Shown: piece by piece, positions 1-12,500 of the stretch
Numbering within the stretch: the stretch's first letter is position 1
Layout of the letters: the number at the start of each line of letters is the position of its first letter
Source of the DNA: Riptortus pedestris
Lineage: Eukaryota; Arthropoda; Insecta; Hemiptera; Alydidae
Assembly (NCBI GenBank): GCA_019009955.1
Contig: CM032232.1
Span: 68,924,001 to 68,988,000 of the forward strand
Direction of reading: 5' to 3'
Length of the DNA: 64,000 nt
Program-made: the position numbers and the translations under genes
Notes under the pieces: model-generated
The model's database searches: none
Told to the model about the DNA's origin: nothing
Seen by the model: only the letters and a program-made list of their open reading frames with translations

Positions 1-470
1 GTTTTTCAAAATGTTTCTTTTGTCTTATTTAGGTGATTAACATGTCATTTATTAATATCCACTTTATACTACAATGACTGATCTGATTGGTTACTGCAGG
101 ATATTAAACTTTTTTAGGCTGGATGGTGCAACATATTTTATTTAATGAGTTCAACACTAAATAAATTGTCATTGTCCACTTTGAATAAAATCATCACTAC
201 TTGTTTAACGAGTATATTAAGTAAGGCCAATATCTTTTTCTAACTTGTGTGTGTCTTAGGTACAATGTGATTAGATTCGTTACTCTTTCAGTTATTTCAG
301 CTCAAAGCAGAATTACCACTAATAAATACTAAGCACTGCAGAAGCAATTTCAAGTTCCTAACTAAACTTAATGGTGGAAAAGACATTTCCTATCAACTAC
401 TTGTCTCATTAGTTTACTGTATCATAGCACATTGCAATTACAATGCACTAACAGACTTAATGAATTCCAG
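1..470 (+). other. Intron sequence of CYP4 gene 1
   Basis: AT-rich and without a recognisable exon or repeat. I looked for the upstream CYP4 C-helix and D-helix coding block and did not find it. Confidence 0.5.
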
Positions 471-519
471 GTTATTGAACAAAGGAAAAGAAGATTTGCT
501 ATAAACAAACAAAGCAATG
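471..519 (+). CDS. CYP4 gene 1, internal exon (VIEQRKRR)
   Basis: Flanked by ccag and gtaagt. It encodes [16 protein letters not shown] plus one base of a glycine codon. The basic stretch matches the place in CYP4 proteins just before the conserved FLDLLL block. It is short, but its phase joins the next exon exactly. Confidence 0.82.
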
Positions 520-3364
520 GTAAGTCAATGAATAAGTATCTCCAAAGTGTTAATATGTAGTAACAATAGTTATTTTGCCCAGGCAAATTGAACATTAGTT
601 ATCGATCACAATAAATATATTTTAAAATTGTTATGAATCAATTTTGGCTTTTACATCATCTTCATACTTAATAAGCAAAAGCAACGAATTCAACAAAGTG
701 ACTCTAAACCTTTTTTTACAATAACTGATGAATATACTTAAACACATATTGCCTGAAGGTTCATGTTTTACATAAATAAACTATTTAAATCACATTTATG
801 TCCTAGTAATGATAAATACAGGCATAATCATAAGTACTGAGACAGTGTAAGTTAAATTGAAATGCAATTCCTCATTTAAGCTCCATTCAAAATTTGTTTT
901 CTATTTTTTTTTTTTAAATCCTTCTTGAAAAATAACTAATGGTATGTACTTGTGTATTATATCCACCACATTTTAGTTCCACTAGTTCTACGCTTTAAGT
1001 ACGATTCATTGCCCGCAAGGGAGGTTATAATTACCTTATAACCTTCTACGGAATTATAATAATAAATAAAAGAAAACATAATTTTTAAAAATAAAACATT
1101 TTATCCACATTTAGGCGGGAAATGTGTGGAAATACTGTTCTTCATATCTAAGAGACACAACTCCCTCATGTAACTGTTCCAATCAATAGCAGTCTTATTG
1201 GAAGTTTTGAGTTGTTTTTTGCAAAAATTGACAGATGTCAATTCTTCGCACCAGCAGTAAATGAACTTCAATGCATTACAAAATGGAATTTTACTTCCTT
1301 CGAACCAAGTGCCAATCCGAACACAGACTTGCTCACCACACTTTCTTACATTGCACTTCCAAAAAAGACTTTTTTTTCCACTATAAAGTTTCATAAAATG
1401 TGATTTAGAACACTTTCTTCTGATAGCCAAAATATTCCTCTCCTGTAAATATTTAACAGCGTCTTCTTCAGTCGTTGGCAAATCCCAAAGAGGCATATTT
1501 AAAGGACTAAGAAACAATAAACAGCAAACGCATCTATGACAAAAGATAACCTCATTAGCCTGGGAGAGCTAGCGTCGCACTTCAGTAGCGCATTCTAGCG
1601 TGGAACTAAAATGTGGTGGATATAATACACAAGTATTACACACACAACTAACTTACACATGAACGTCCTTTCATCTAAAATTCTGAATTGAGGAGTATAT
1701 AATTGTTAGGGCGAGCGGTTAGCTTTTGCGGTAATAATAATAGAGCAATTTCGGCACCAAAATTTCGGGGCGGGGTAGCCATTAGTCTTGGGTTTCGGCA
1801 CCAAAATGTAAGGGCGGGAAGCTTTTTAAATGCAATAATAAGAGAGCATTAGACTGAAAATAAAATTATTACAGAGATATTTCCTCATAAGAAAGCATTA
1901 GACTGAAGTATTTACTATTTTATGTAAAGATGAGGGAGAAAATACAAGTCACTATTTGAGTTCTCCAAAGAATCAAGTATATATTGAATAAGCAACATAT
2001 AATAAACTTTGTAATAGGCAGCTAATTTTATACAACTTAAATCCTAAAGAATGCTGATTTAGAAACTAACCTTATGTCTAATTGAACCAAACATTAACAT
2101 TTATTGATATCCTATATTATGAGTACTCATTTAATAGTTTGCGTAGATAATGCTAGCATTATAAGAAGTAGGTACCTGCGGGAAACATATACTTTCCTTG
2201 AAATGGAGTCTTCTTCCGGTGTTATTTTGTGTTCCCAATGAGATTCTGTCTTCTAGCTGGTGAATACTGGTTGCGGAGGCCTTCCTTTCGATGCGGCGAT
2301 CCTTTTCTGACACCAGAGTTGCGGGTGGTGAATACTATTCTTTCATTTGCGGAGCCAACTACCCGTCCTTGTCCTTTCGCACTCGGGCGAGGGAAACCAA
2401 CTCCACTGTATCAGTAAAGCGGCCCTGGAGAGGGTCAAAGCCCAACTGCCTGTTCCCCTTGAAAACCAGCCGGTGCCTTCTTGAGCTAGCGCCGTAGTAT
2501 TCGCTCCTGGCCACTGCCTTGGTGATCTCCTTATGTGTGTGGCGGGTTTGTGAACTAAGCGAGCGCGGGAAATTCAATTCAAAGACGACTGAACAATAAT
2601 ATTTATACAAAATAACTATGGTACCAATGTTTGATCACATTCTATGGGAATACTAAGGATCGTGAGATGAAATGTCCAAAAGGTGCGGATGCACTGATGT
2701 CATTTTTGAAAGGTCTATGCTACTTGAAGTGCCCCTAAAATTTCTTTTAAATGAAGAATCAATCTAGTTCAATGCTGAGAATGAACTCAAAAAGTATGTC
2801 ACGCAGTGGCTGCTTTTACTAAATAGATTTCCCACATATTTACATTTTTCTTAAAACGTAAAGTTCATTGGGAACAATATTTGGTATTTAGGTTACAAAT
2901 AAAGTGATTCAATAAGGAGCTTATTGTTAATATGACATGAGTAGGTTTACTGAGGGCCGAAAACTAGAAAATGCAAATATCTTGGTTAATAATAAAGATA
3001 TTGAAATAACGTACATAGCAATATTTATAGAACATTACATTTTCAATAATATTGATTCTACAAAAATTTTCGATACGACACGTAACAACTAAGATATTTC
3101 GAATTTTCAAAATTCACGCCCTCTAAACCCCATCCCACTGGTTTGATTTTAGCCATTAATGAGCTTAACCTTCATTTTTACATAAACCCTTAAACTTCAC
3201 TTTTACATAAAACCTTAACCTTCATTTTTACATAAAACCTTTGTATATCGAGTTTGGTAACAATAAGACAAAAATTATTATATATATCTATATATTTTGT
3301 CTGATTGTTACCTATCTCAATATATAAATGTTTTATATAAAAATTAAACTCAATATTATTCAGC

Positions 3365-3440
<76 letters not shown>

Positions 3441-6222
3441 GGTGTCCCCAAACCAAACGCCCAAACTTTAGGGATCGATAGAGGATCGAAAAACTAAAAC
3501 AAAAAGTCCTCTGGCATATGCCTCGTTTTCTCTTCGTTTTCGAGAAAATCACAAAAAACTAAAAATAGTTGTGCAAAAACTAGTTAAGGCCAATGGAAGA
3601 GCGGATTTTATTCCTTGAATGAATTTTAGCAATAAATGTTATTCCAATACAATTATTGTATTCTAATCTTATACTAACAGAAAGGTAATTGAAAAAAAAA
3701 TTATTTTTTATTAAGAAAAAATAATAAATACTTTTTTATTCAAATATTCATAGTATAAAAAAAATTACCTATTTAAAGTAGATAACATTATGAACAATAA
3801 CTGAAGATTAAAACATAAAAAAAATATTAAAAATTTAGAAAATTAATAAAATAATTAAATATTCTCACTTGGAAAACATAAATGTTTTAGTTTTTATATG
3901 GGTCTACCTTAGTGAGAAAAAAAAACCCTGAAAATTTTGAAGGTTTTACCTTCTCTAAAATTACATCGTTAATTTCTAAAGCGTTAACGTAAATGTTGTT
4001 CGAACTGCTGGCCTCTCGCTGCAATACACGCATCACATCGCGTACTCACAGATCGCACTACATCTAAACATTGTTCTGCGGTGAGCTGGTTGCAAACCAT
4101 TCTGATGCGCTCGATGAGGACATCCCTTGTGCGGACGGGCTCTCGGTAGACATCTTCTTTCACGTATCCCCACACGAAGAAATCTAGTGGCGTGAGGTCC
4201 GGAGACCGGGGAGGCCAAGGCACCGGCCCACCTCGTCCTATCCAGCGACCTGGGTAGTTGATGTCCAACCAGTCTCGTACGGCCCTTCCGTAATGTGCAG
4301 GACAACCATCGAGTTGAAACCAGCTCTCAAGCCTTGTTTCCAAAGGGATATCATCCAAAAGTGCCCGTAAGTCATTCTCCAGGAGTAGATGATAACTTTC
4401 AGCGTGAACTCGAGCAGGTAAAAATACGGGACCTATTATGCGATTATAACAAAGACCGACCCACACGTTTACAGAAAACTTATGCTGGTAGTGAAATTCT
4501 CTAACAGCGCGGGGATTTTCATGTGCCCAAAGGTGGTAGTTTCTTTGATTGAATATGCCCGCACGTGTAAAAGTCGCTTCGTCCGTCCAGATTACTTTCG
4601 AACTTAAGTTTACATCGTTTTGCAATTGTTCTTTGTACCAATTACAAAAATTTAATCGGCGGGGATAATCAGCGGGTATTAAATTTTGTACCTTTTGTAC
4701 ATGGTAAGCATGCCTGCGGTCAGCCCTTAATGTGCGCCAAATGGTTGTCTTTGGTATGCTTAGAACTGAAGCAGCTCTCCGGACGCTTGTGCTGGGTTGG
4801 TATTGAAGTGCCTCAGTATCCTCTCCCTCCGCCTCAGGTCGGCTTCCATCGGAGCCTGCATACGGTTTCCACGACGATTACATGAGAAGGACCCAGTCTC
4901 TCGAAGCCTTCTGAAAGTGCTGGTAAAAACACCTCTGTGTGGGGTTTCTCGGTCAGGAAACCGTCTGCGATATTCCCGAACTGCCTGACGTGCATTGTCA
5001 TCGCAGAATCCGTAGACGTAGACTATGTCCGCGTATTCAGCGTTGGTAAATCTAGCCATATTTGTTGACTTCACTGAACAGTACTAGCAACACCACTAAT
5101 GTGAGAATGCGAGGCTGGATTCCCCCCCCCCCCCAAAAGGATTAAAATGATAGTAAACATTTTAATCCTTTCTTTTTAAGTTTAAACACTCAACCTAGAC
5201 GTTTTATTGATAAGGAAAGCGTGAGAATATTCATGTTTTCTAAATTTGTTCAGTCGTCAGTTTGAATTTTAAATTTCCCGCGCTCGCTGGGTTCATAGAC
5301 CAGCCACACACACATGCATATCGCCAAGGCCGTGGCTACAGCGGAAAAACACATGCAGTTCAAGAAGGCATCGGCTAGCAAAAAGGAGACAGTCAGTTGG
5401 TCAGTTGGGTTCGCTGGGGGTCGTTTCTACGGCCAGTGGGGCTTCGCCCCTCTTCCTCCGCTACAGATAACCGCTTCATAGACAACCGCAGTTGGAATTC
5501 ACCCGTGATAGAGTCAGTTGTTTCATCTCCCGCAAAGCTGCCATCCTGTACAGATCACCGTAACCGGCTGGAAATCGGATCTTCTACGGTCTACAGAACA
5601 TAGCAACGAAGGAGGACTCCACTTCTAGGAACGTTTTCGTTTCCCGCAGATGCCTATTTTAATAATGCTAGCATTATTTGCGCAAATTATCAAATGAGTA
5701 CTCACACAATATAGGACCTATCGCTTATTCTATGTATATATTTATATTGCCGCTAAATTAGTTTATAAGTTAAGTTCTTTCTGTTTCTTGCCCAACCTCT
5801 ATATATAACGTGTATTATATGTAGTTTTAATCAATTCAATATACTTGATTCTTAGGAGAACTCAAATAGTTACTTGTGTTATTTCCCCTCATCTTTCTAC
5901 TAGAAATACAAAATGGTTCAGTCTAATGCTCTCTCTTAATCTTGCCTTTAAAAAGCTTCCCGCCAAAACATTTTGGTGGCGACATTTTCTATTACCGCAA
6001 AAGCTAATCGCACGCCCCAACAAAATTTACACCTCGTAAATTAAAAAATTAAGCTTACTCAAAAAGCCAATTTTTTGTAATTTAAATACATTATTAAAAA
6101 AAAAATACACTTTTTGCACAACTATTTTCAGTTTTTTGTGATTTTCTCAAAAACGAAGCATATGACAGAGGACTTTTTTTCTTAGTTTTTCGATCCCTGA
6201 AGTTTGGTTTGGGGACACCCTG

Positions 6223-6259
<37 letters not shown>

Positions 6260-6301
6260 GTGTGTGTGTGTCAAAAATGAGGTCATTCAAAAAAAATGAG
6301 T

Positions 6302-6356
<55 letters not shown>

Positions 6357-9300
6357 TGAATGACCTCATTTTTGTCATCTCCTGGGTAGGATCGATGGAC
6401 ATTTGAAGAAATTGTTTGAAAATCCCATCAAGAGTACAACCTAAGGGAAATCTGCTAAAATGCTAATATAGTAGTAGGAAAGGTTGTATAAGATAACGAT
6501 ATATTTATTGAAAACTCTGTGGTTTATTATCCTTTATAGTACTGTGGAAACCAATAGGAAGGAAAAAGAACCCCCTGTCCTATTGACAGCAGCTGCTCCT
6601 CCTCCTCTTCCAATCTATTTCATAAAACCAGTGAGAAGTAGTTCTCCAAACTCGTTCTCTGGTTCATCATACAAATATTCAAAGAAAATTTTCTTTAAAC
6701 CCACATGTTGAGTGGTTGTGATACTACATCTATTTTTTTTTGGAATTTGTAGAATCAAGTATATTTTATAGGGAAAAAAAAAGTCTGACAAGGTGTTGCA
6801 AGAGCTAAGACAAGTTTTCATCTGCTGCATCATTGATAATATCATTCCTCATAATAATTCACTCATAATAAGACACTTATGACTGGACTTCTAAATTCTT
6901 CATTTGAAAATGACATGAGTAGAAGGGGTGGGTGCTAATGAAGGCTGAAAACTAAAAAATATAATTATCTTGATTATTATTAGAAATAGCAAATAAATGT
7001 GTGATAAAACAATTGTAGATGGTTTCTTGCTAATTGAATTTTAGCCCTGTTGCACAAAATAAAGAAATAATATAAAATATAATTTTGGAAAAATAGGCCT
7101 GGCACAAGTCACCTTCCAAGCAAACAAAAAAAGCAAGACAGAAACTATAATAGGATACTAAAAGTCATATAAAGACGAAGGAATGCTGCCTAGGCCAAAA
7201 TTAATAGATTGGAAGCTACAGAGGTACTGGTTCCTCCAGCTTCTTTTAGGAACTGCATGAAGAGAGAAGGAATTAAATGTAACATTAAAGATTATGAAGA
7301 GATATTTATTTTTTTACGATAAGCCAAAAGTAAATAAAATAAATATTTAACTTTAAAATCAGAAAACACATTGTCTATGATAACTCATTTAAATTTAAAC
7401 TCCCCTTTCCCACGTCCTAGACTCACTCACTCTCTTATTTCAATAGACAATTTAACAGCCTTCTTTTAAAATTGTATATGTCTGAATAATAAGTGATTTT
7501 TAAGAAAAATAAATTTATTAACAGGAAACCAAAAATTTGCTTTTTTGGATCGACTATTGGAATTTGATATTGATCAACCCGGAAAACTTACTGTTCAGGA
7601 TATTCAGGAAGAAGTAGATACATTTACTTTTGCCGTAAGTATACAAATTAACTCAATAAAATTATTATTCACAATTGCTGTAGTAGGTTTCAATTATCAT
7701 TGTATAAAGATTCAAACTTAGAAATTGCTGTATAAAAACCAGATGGCTATTAAGTCATTTTATGTTACTAAGGATTGTATTCAAATCAGGAAAAATAAAT
7801 ATTTTCTAAAATAATTATTAAGGGCTTCATATGGCTGTGGGAGGCCTTCAGGCTTTTTATTTTTTCCTTAATTATAAAAGTTTCAATAAATGATGAAATA
7901 ATTGAATGAGGCACGATTAATTTACATGTGATCTGAACTACTCTATTTGAATAATCTTTACTCTAGTTATTCCTGGGTTTTGCTCAAATTTGATTCAAAC
8001 AGAAAACATGCATGGTGCAGCACAATTAGCATTATTTATTTCTTTTACTACTTTCTTTTTATGAACTGAATAGATGGGATATGCCATCAGTAAAAATTAT
8101 TATTATATTACGACAAATTATTTAAATCTTCCATGACTCAAAACCGGGTCTCGTGATTATATAGACTCCTAATCTAAGTAATGGCAAATTTAGACATTCT
8201 CTGCTAGTGAATCTCCCCAATTTCAACACCTCATCAATATTTTGAAATGGGGCAATTGAATTGGCACAATATATTTAATGATGATGGTGTTCATTCATAA
8301 AATATCTTTTCTCCACAGTAGGTTTATTACACCATAAGCATTGCATTTTTAGACAACTAAATGTTTTCCCCCTCAGTTAAAGAAATAATTACATATATAA
8401 AGTTTAACCCAAACTAATTTAGAATCATTTTTTCATTATACTTATTTTATCTCTATATACTTATTTCCTTAAAGGGCCATGATACTACTTCTGCTGCATT
8501 AATTTTTGCCATGTTTCTCTTAGCCAAGCATCAAGATGTTCAGGTATGTTTAAAATACTTCATATTTTTATAAATATAATTAATAATAATAAATTATTCA
8601 TAACATTATCAATCAGGAGAAGGCTGTAAATGAGCAATATGCAATATTCGGAAGTGATAAAAGACAGCCAAAGATAAAGGATCTTCAAGAAATGAGTTAT
8701 TTAGAAATTATAATTAAAGAAACTTTGAGATTATATCCAAGTGTACCACTTATTGGGAGAAAAACGTGCAAAGAATTCACTCTAAGTAAGTCATTTGTAT
8801 TTTTACTTATTTATGTTACCACTATTTTATTTACATCTAACACTCTATTATGTATTTTATATTCATCGGGTCTTAATAGATGAGTACAACAAACTTTTTT
8901 TAAAAATCTTGTTTACTTAGACATAGTTTGCAAAATATTATTCTTACTTTAATCTTCAGTTAATTAATACATTTTTACTTATAGACACAGATTTTAAACC
9001 CACTGTTGAAGCAGGTTTTGTTCATGAGTGATAGAACATGTGTATGTCCAGTATATACATAACACATGTAATACCTTGGTCATTACCAGCAAAATTATTA
9101 TTTAAGTCTACTGTGTTACTAAGACAAATTGGATTGGTACTTTAAAGGTTAACTTCTTTTTTTAAGGATATGAATTCGGTTTAGTGTAATTTACAAGAGT
9201 CCATTCATAATTTTAATTCTCACACCCTTGTTCAAATTGAACCTGTTTACCATGAGTTAAAATACTAATATCTTTAGTACATATGGCTAGTCTGGTTTTA

Positions 9301-9443
9301 ATGATTTTACCAATTGAGTTATTTTAGCAGATTTCCCTTAGGGGAAATCAGCTATTGAGGTCGTACTCATGACGCGAGTTTCGAAAAATTTCTTCAAATG
9401 TCCATCGATCCTACCCAGGAGATGACGAAAATGAGGTCCGTTC

Positions 9444-9513
<70 letters not shown>

Positions 9514-12500
9514 CTGTTAACGCTCTAGCGGTCGCAATTTTTGTTTGATCGTTACGAAACTCGGAATGTAATCGTTTTATGTAAAAAGGAAGATCAAGTT
9601 CGTTAATGGCTGAAATCGGAACAGTGGAAGGAGAGGTTTAGAGGGGGGGAATTTCCGAAAATTCGAAATATCTCCGTTATCATACGTCGGATCAAAAAAT
9701 TGTATAGAACCAATCTTATTGCAAATTAAATTTACTATAAATATTGTTCTATACATTTATTCTGTATCTTTAATATTAACCGAGATATTTGCATTTGTAT
9801 TGTGAGTGTCGTCGGCTATGTTCGGGAGTTTCCGCCGAGCGCTAGTGTGGCCGTTTCACTAACTATTCGTCCTCGTGAATAGGTTTAGAGGTTAGGTTAA
9901 CTGTGTTTTGGGGCTAGAAACTACTGGGTTATTACGCCCTAAATAATGTTTTAGGTTTAGAGGTTTCTTACTACTACAGTTGTTATTAGGCAGATTTCTC
10001 TATTGTAAAACTTCACGTGGGAAATCTGCTTAGTTTACGCAGCCCCTGCGTGACGGACTTTTTAATTTGTGCAGTGTCAAACCTGAACATTTCCAACATC
10101 TGTCTTGAATAAGAATTACTCTATAAGCTTTTCTTTTTTTTTCTACATTCACTAAATTCGAACAAATAATCATTAAAATTACAAAATAAAAAAGCAAATG
10201 ATGCAACTAATTTAAAAATATTACATTAAAGTATCAAATGAATTTAACCAATCAATTATTTTATTGTTCATTAACTCAGGGTTGTATTTTATCTAGCAAA
10301 AGTACTTTTACTTACAGTACCATGATGCTTGATTTAGTTTTACTTGTAATGAGTCTCCCCCCCCCCCTAACTTGAATACTACAGTGTTATTTGAATTTTT
10401 GTAATTTTAATTTTCAATAAACACATTCTCTTATTCAATTGTTTTGAGATATTGTACCCGATTATTTCCATTTAATATTAAATCTCAAGTCTAGTATTAC
10501 TTAGGGTTATAGTTTAGGAAGTGCAAAGAAAAGAGTGGGGGATGATCTTTCGATTGCAGTTCCAGCATGGTTTAGGGGGAGGTATCTACTTATTTTATGC
10601 TGTCTCATGTGACAAGCGTTTTTATAATGCCAAAAGTCATTTAAACAGTGCAAAATAATACGCCTTTTGAGGAAAGGAGTAGTCAATTTAAATTATTGAC
10701 TGTCAATATTACAGTAATTTCCATTAAATACAGAAATCCATGTACAGGTATGAATATCAACAATTTCATGTGCTTTTCTGGAACATCATATATCTTGGCT
10801 AAAAGAAAAGAAAATTTATTGAGTTATACATTTTTCAAAGAAAGGTACTGGAATGTGGAAGGTAGATATCAAGAGTAATCAAAGCAGGAATTGCTTCTGG
10901 TAACGGCATATTTAAATCCTTGTGTATCCTTGACTAAATCCATAGGAAAATAGCTGATAGGCATTTAAACTTCAGTCACCTTGTGCCTCAGAGTCTTCTT
11001 TGCATCATTATACAAATCAGTCGAAAACATCTGCCTGCTAAATCCTTTCACATTTTAAATTCATGCATCATAGTCATCCATCTTCTCCCAAAATCAAATA
11101 CTGATAAGAACATGCAATAAATCATTTTGGAATAAAAATAATAATATACACACAATGAATTAAATGAAAACAATTTTTCAACTATAATAAATCCTTTCTG
11201 TAGGCAGTGGGAAAGTCATTCCTGCAGGGTACAATATTATGATTTTGCCTCTCTTTATTCATCGCAATGAAGCCTACTGGGAAAATCCTGAAGAATTCTT
11301 CCCCGAGAGGTTTGCATCTGGAGAAACACGGCATCCATTTTCATTTATACCTTTTTCTGCAGGAACAAGGAATTGCATAGGTATACATTCATAGTAATTA
11401 TTTTTTAAATTTGGAATTATGGTTATTAAAACATATTTTTATTCAAATTAAAATCCCATCGATATTGAAAATAAAATTCCTAAAATAATAGGAGTAATAA
11501 ACTGTCAAGAGTTGTAGCTAACATAACTACATTTATTTGTTCATTATATTAAATTGGATCCTGAAATCTCATATAAAAATGATAGGTCTTATATTAGAAG
11601 CATTGTATTAGTCCAGCTATATAATATGTGACTCTATCTATATTTTAAATTGGATAATTTTCAAAATTCTTTGTATTTGTCTTTATCATGGAGTATCAAG
11701 GGGGGAGAGGGGAGGTAGCTAGTATCTCCTTTTATTATCACTCTGATAGGAACAAATGTCTTCTATTATTCATCCAAATAATAAATATTTTTTTCCATTT
11801 GTTTTTTCATGACGATTAATAAAATATTTTTTTATCATAAAACACAAAATATTTATATTATTAAATACCTATTTTTTAATATTTTATTTGACTGTTAGAA
11901 TAAGTATAAAGAATGAATTATGGGTTTTGTTCATTATTATCCATTTTATGCTGCTGTTACTAATCGGTAATAGCTATGTAGAGGCTACCACTTTTCCAGC
12001 CTAGTAGGAATAAGAATTTTATTTCGTGAGTTTGCCATAAAAGAAATCCCTCTTGCTCACAAAGGAACCAAAACTGCACTATAGATTTACCAAATGTATT
12101 AAGCCAGTGCCTTGGCTGATCTGATCCCTGTTAACTTTTTGTATAATTATGTTTGAAATTTTGAACAAAAGGAATTGATTTCTATTGTGATATTATACTA
12201 CAGGAATAAATAGTTAAAGTTTACAGTTTAATTATTTCAATATTTTACAATATAAACCTTTCAACTTGAATGGTGTATTTCGTAGTGACTTGTACATTTC
12301 CCTTCAAAATAAAATGTAGCATGTTTATAAATTAGTGGTCTTTTTTGAAATGTGTAAGAAATTCTATCATGAGAAAATTAGACAAATAATAAATTAAATC
12401 AGGAATAACTCTTTTTTTTCCTTTTTTTTATTAGGACAGAAATTTGCTATGATGGAAATGAAAATGTTCTTATCGGCAATATTAAGGAAATGCAAACTTG

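Larger units (their letters stand above)
3438..6222 (-). mobile_element. DD41D (rosa-like) Tc1/mariner transposon
   Basis: The terminal inverted repeats start cagggtgtccccaaac. The TIRs extend well beyond 100 bp with small differences and are flanked by TA on both sides (3436-3437 and 6223-6224). Removing the solo LTR at 5247-6022 and one copy of its target site leaves about 2.0 kb, normal for a one-gene mariner. It was inserted into the TA microsatellite core of a HINE-like element. Confidence 0.85.
2798..6462 (-). mobile_element. HINE-like (Helentron-type, non-autonomous) element split by a rosa-like mariner
   Basis: The two halves are 2798-3437 and 6223-6462, in reverse orientation. The left half has an eroded gtcacgcag..ggctgc terminal hairpin, the shared body and a (TA)n core. 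The right half has the rest of the core, then cctcattttt..gtcatctcc and the end gggaaatctgctaaaa. A TA-flanked mariner entered the TA core. Confidence 0.72.

Noticed and set aside
3369..3437. Open frames of alternating Tyr-Ile over TA repeats (also at 13568, 15009, 32418, 35687, 49692)
   Set aside because: Pure microsatellite translation; no start context or domain.
6484..6845. Possible small gene in the CYP4 intron
   Set aside because: Short overlapping frames on both strands, no motif, no splice partners.
9322..10062. Reading the HINE-like family as a classical Helitron ending in CTRR
   Set aside because: The inner end reads gctaaaa, but the strong GC hairpin lies at the opposite end, and insertion is into T-runs rather than between A and T. 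The Helentron-type layout fits better.
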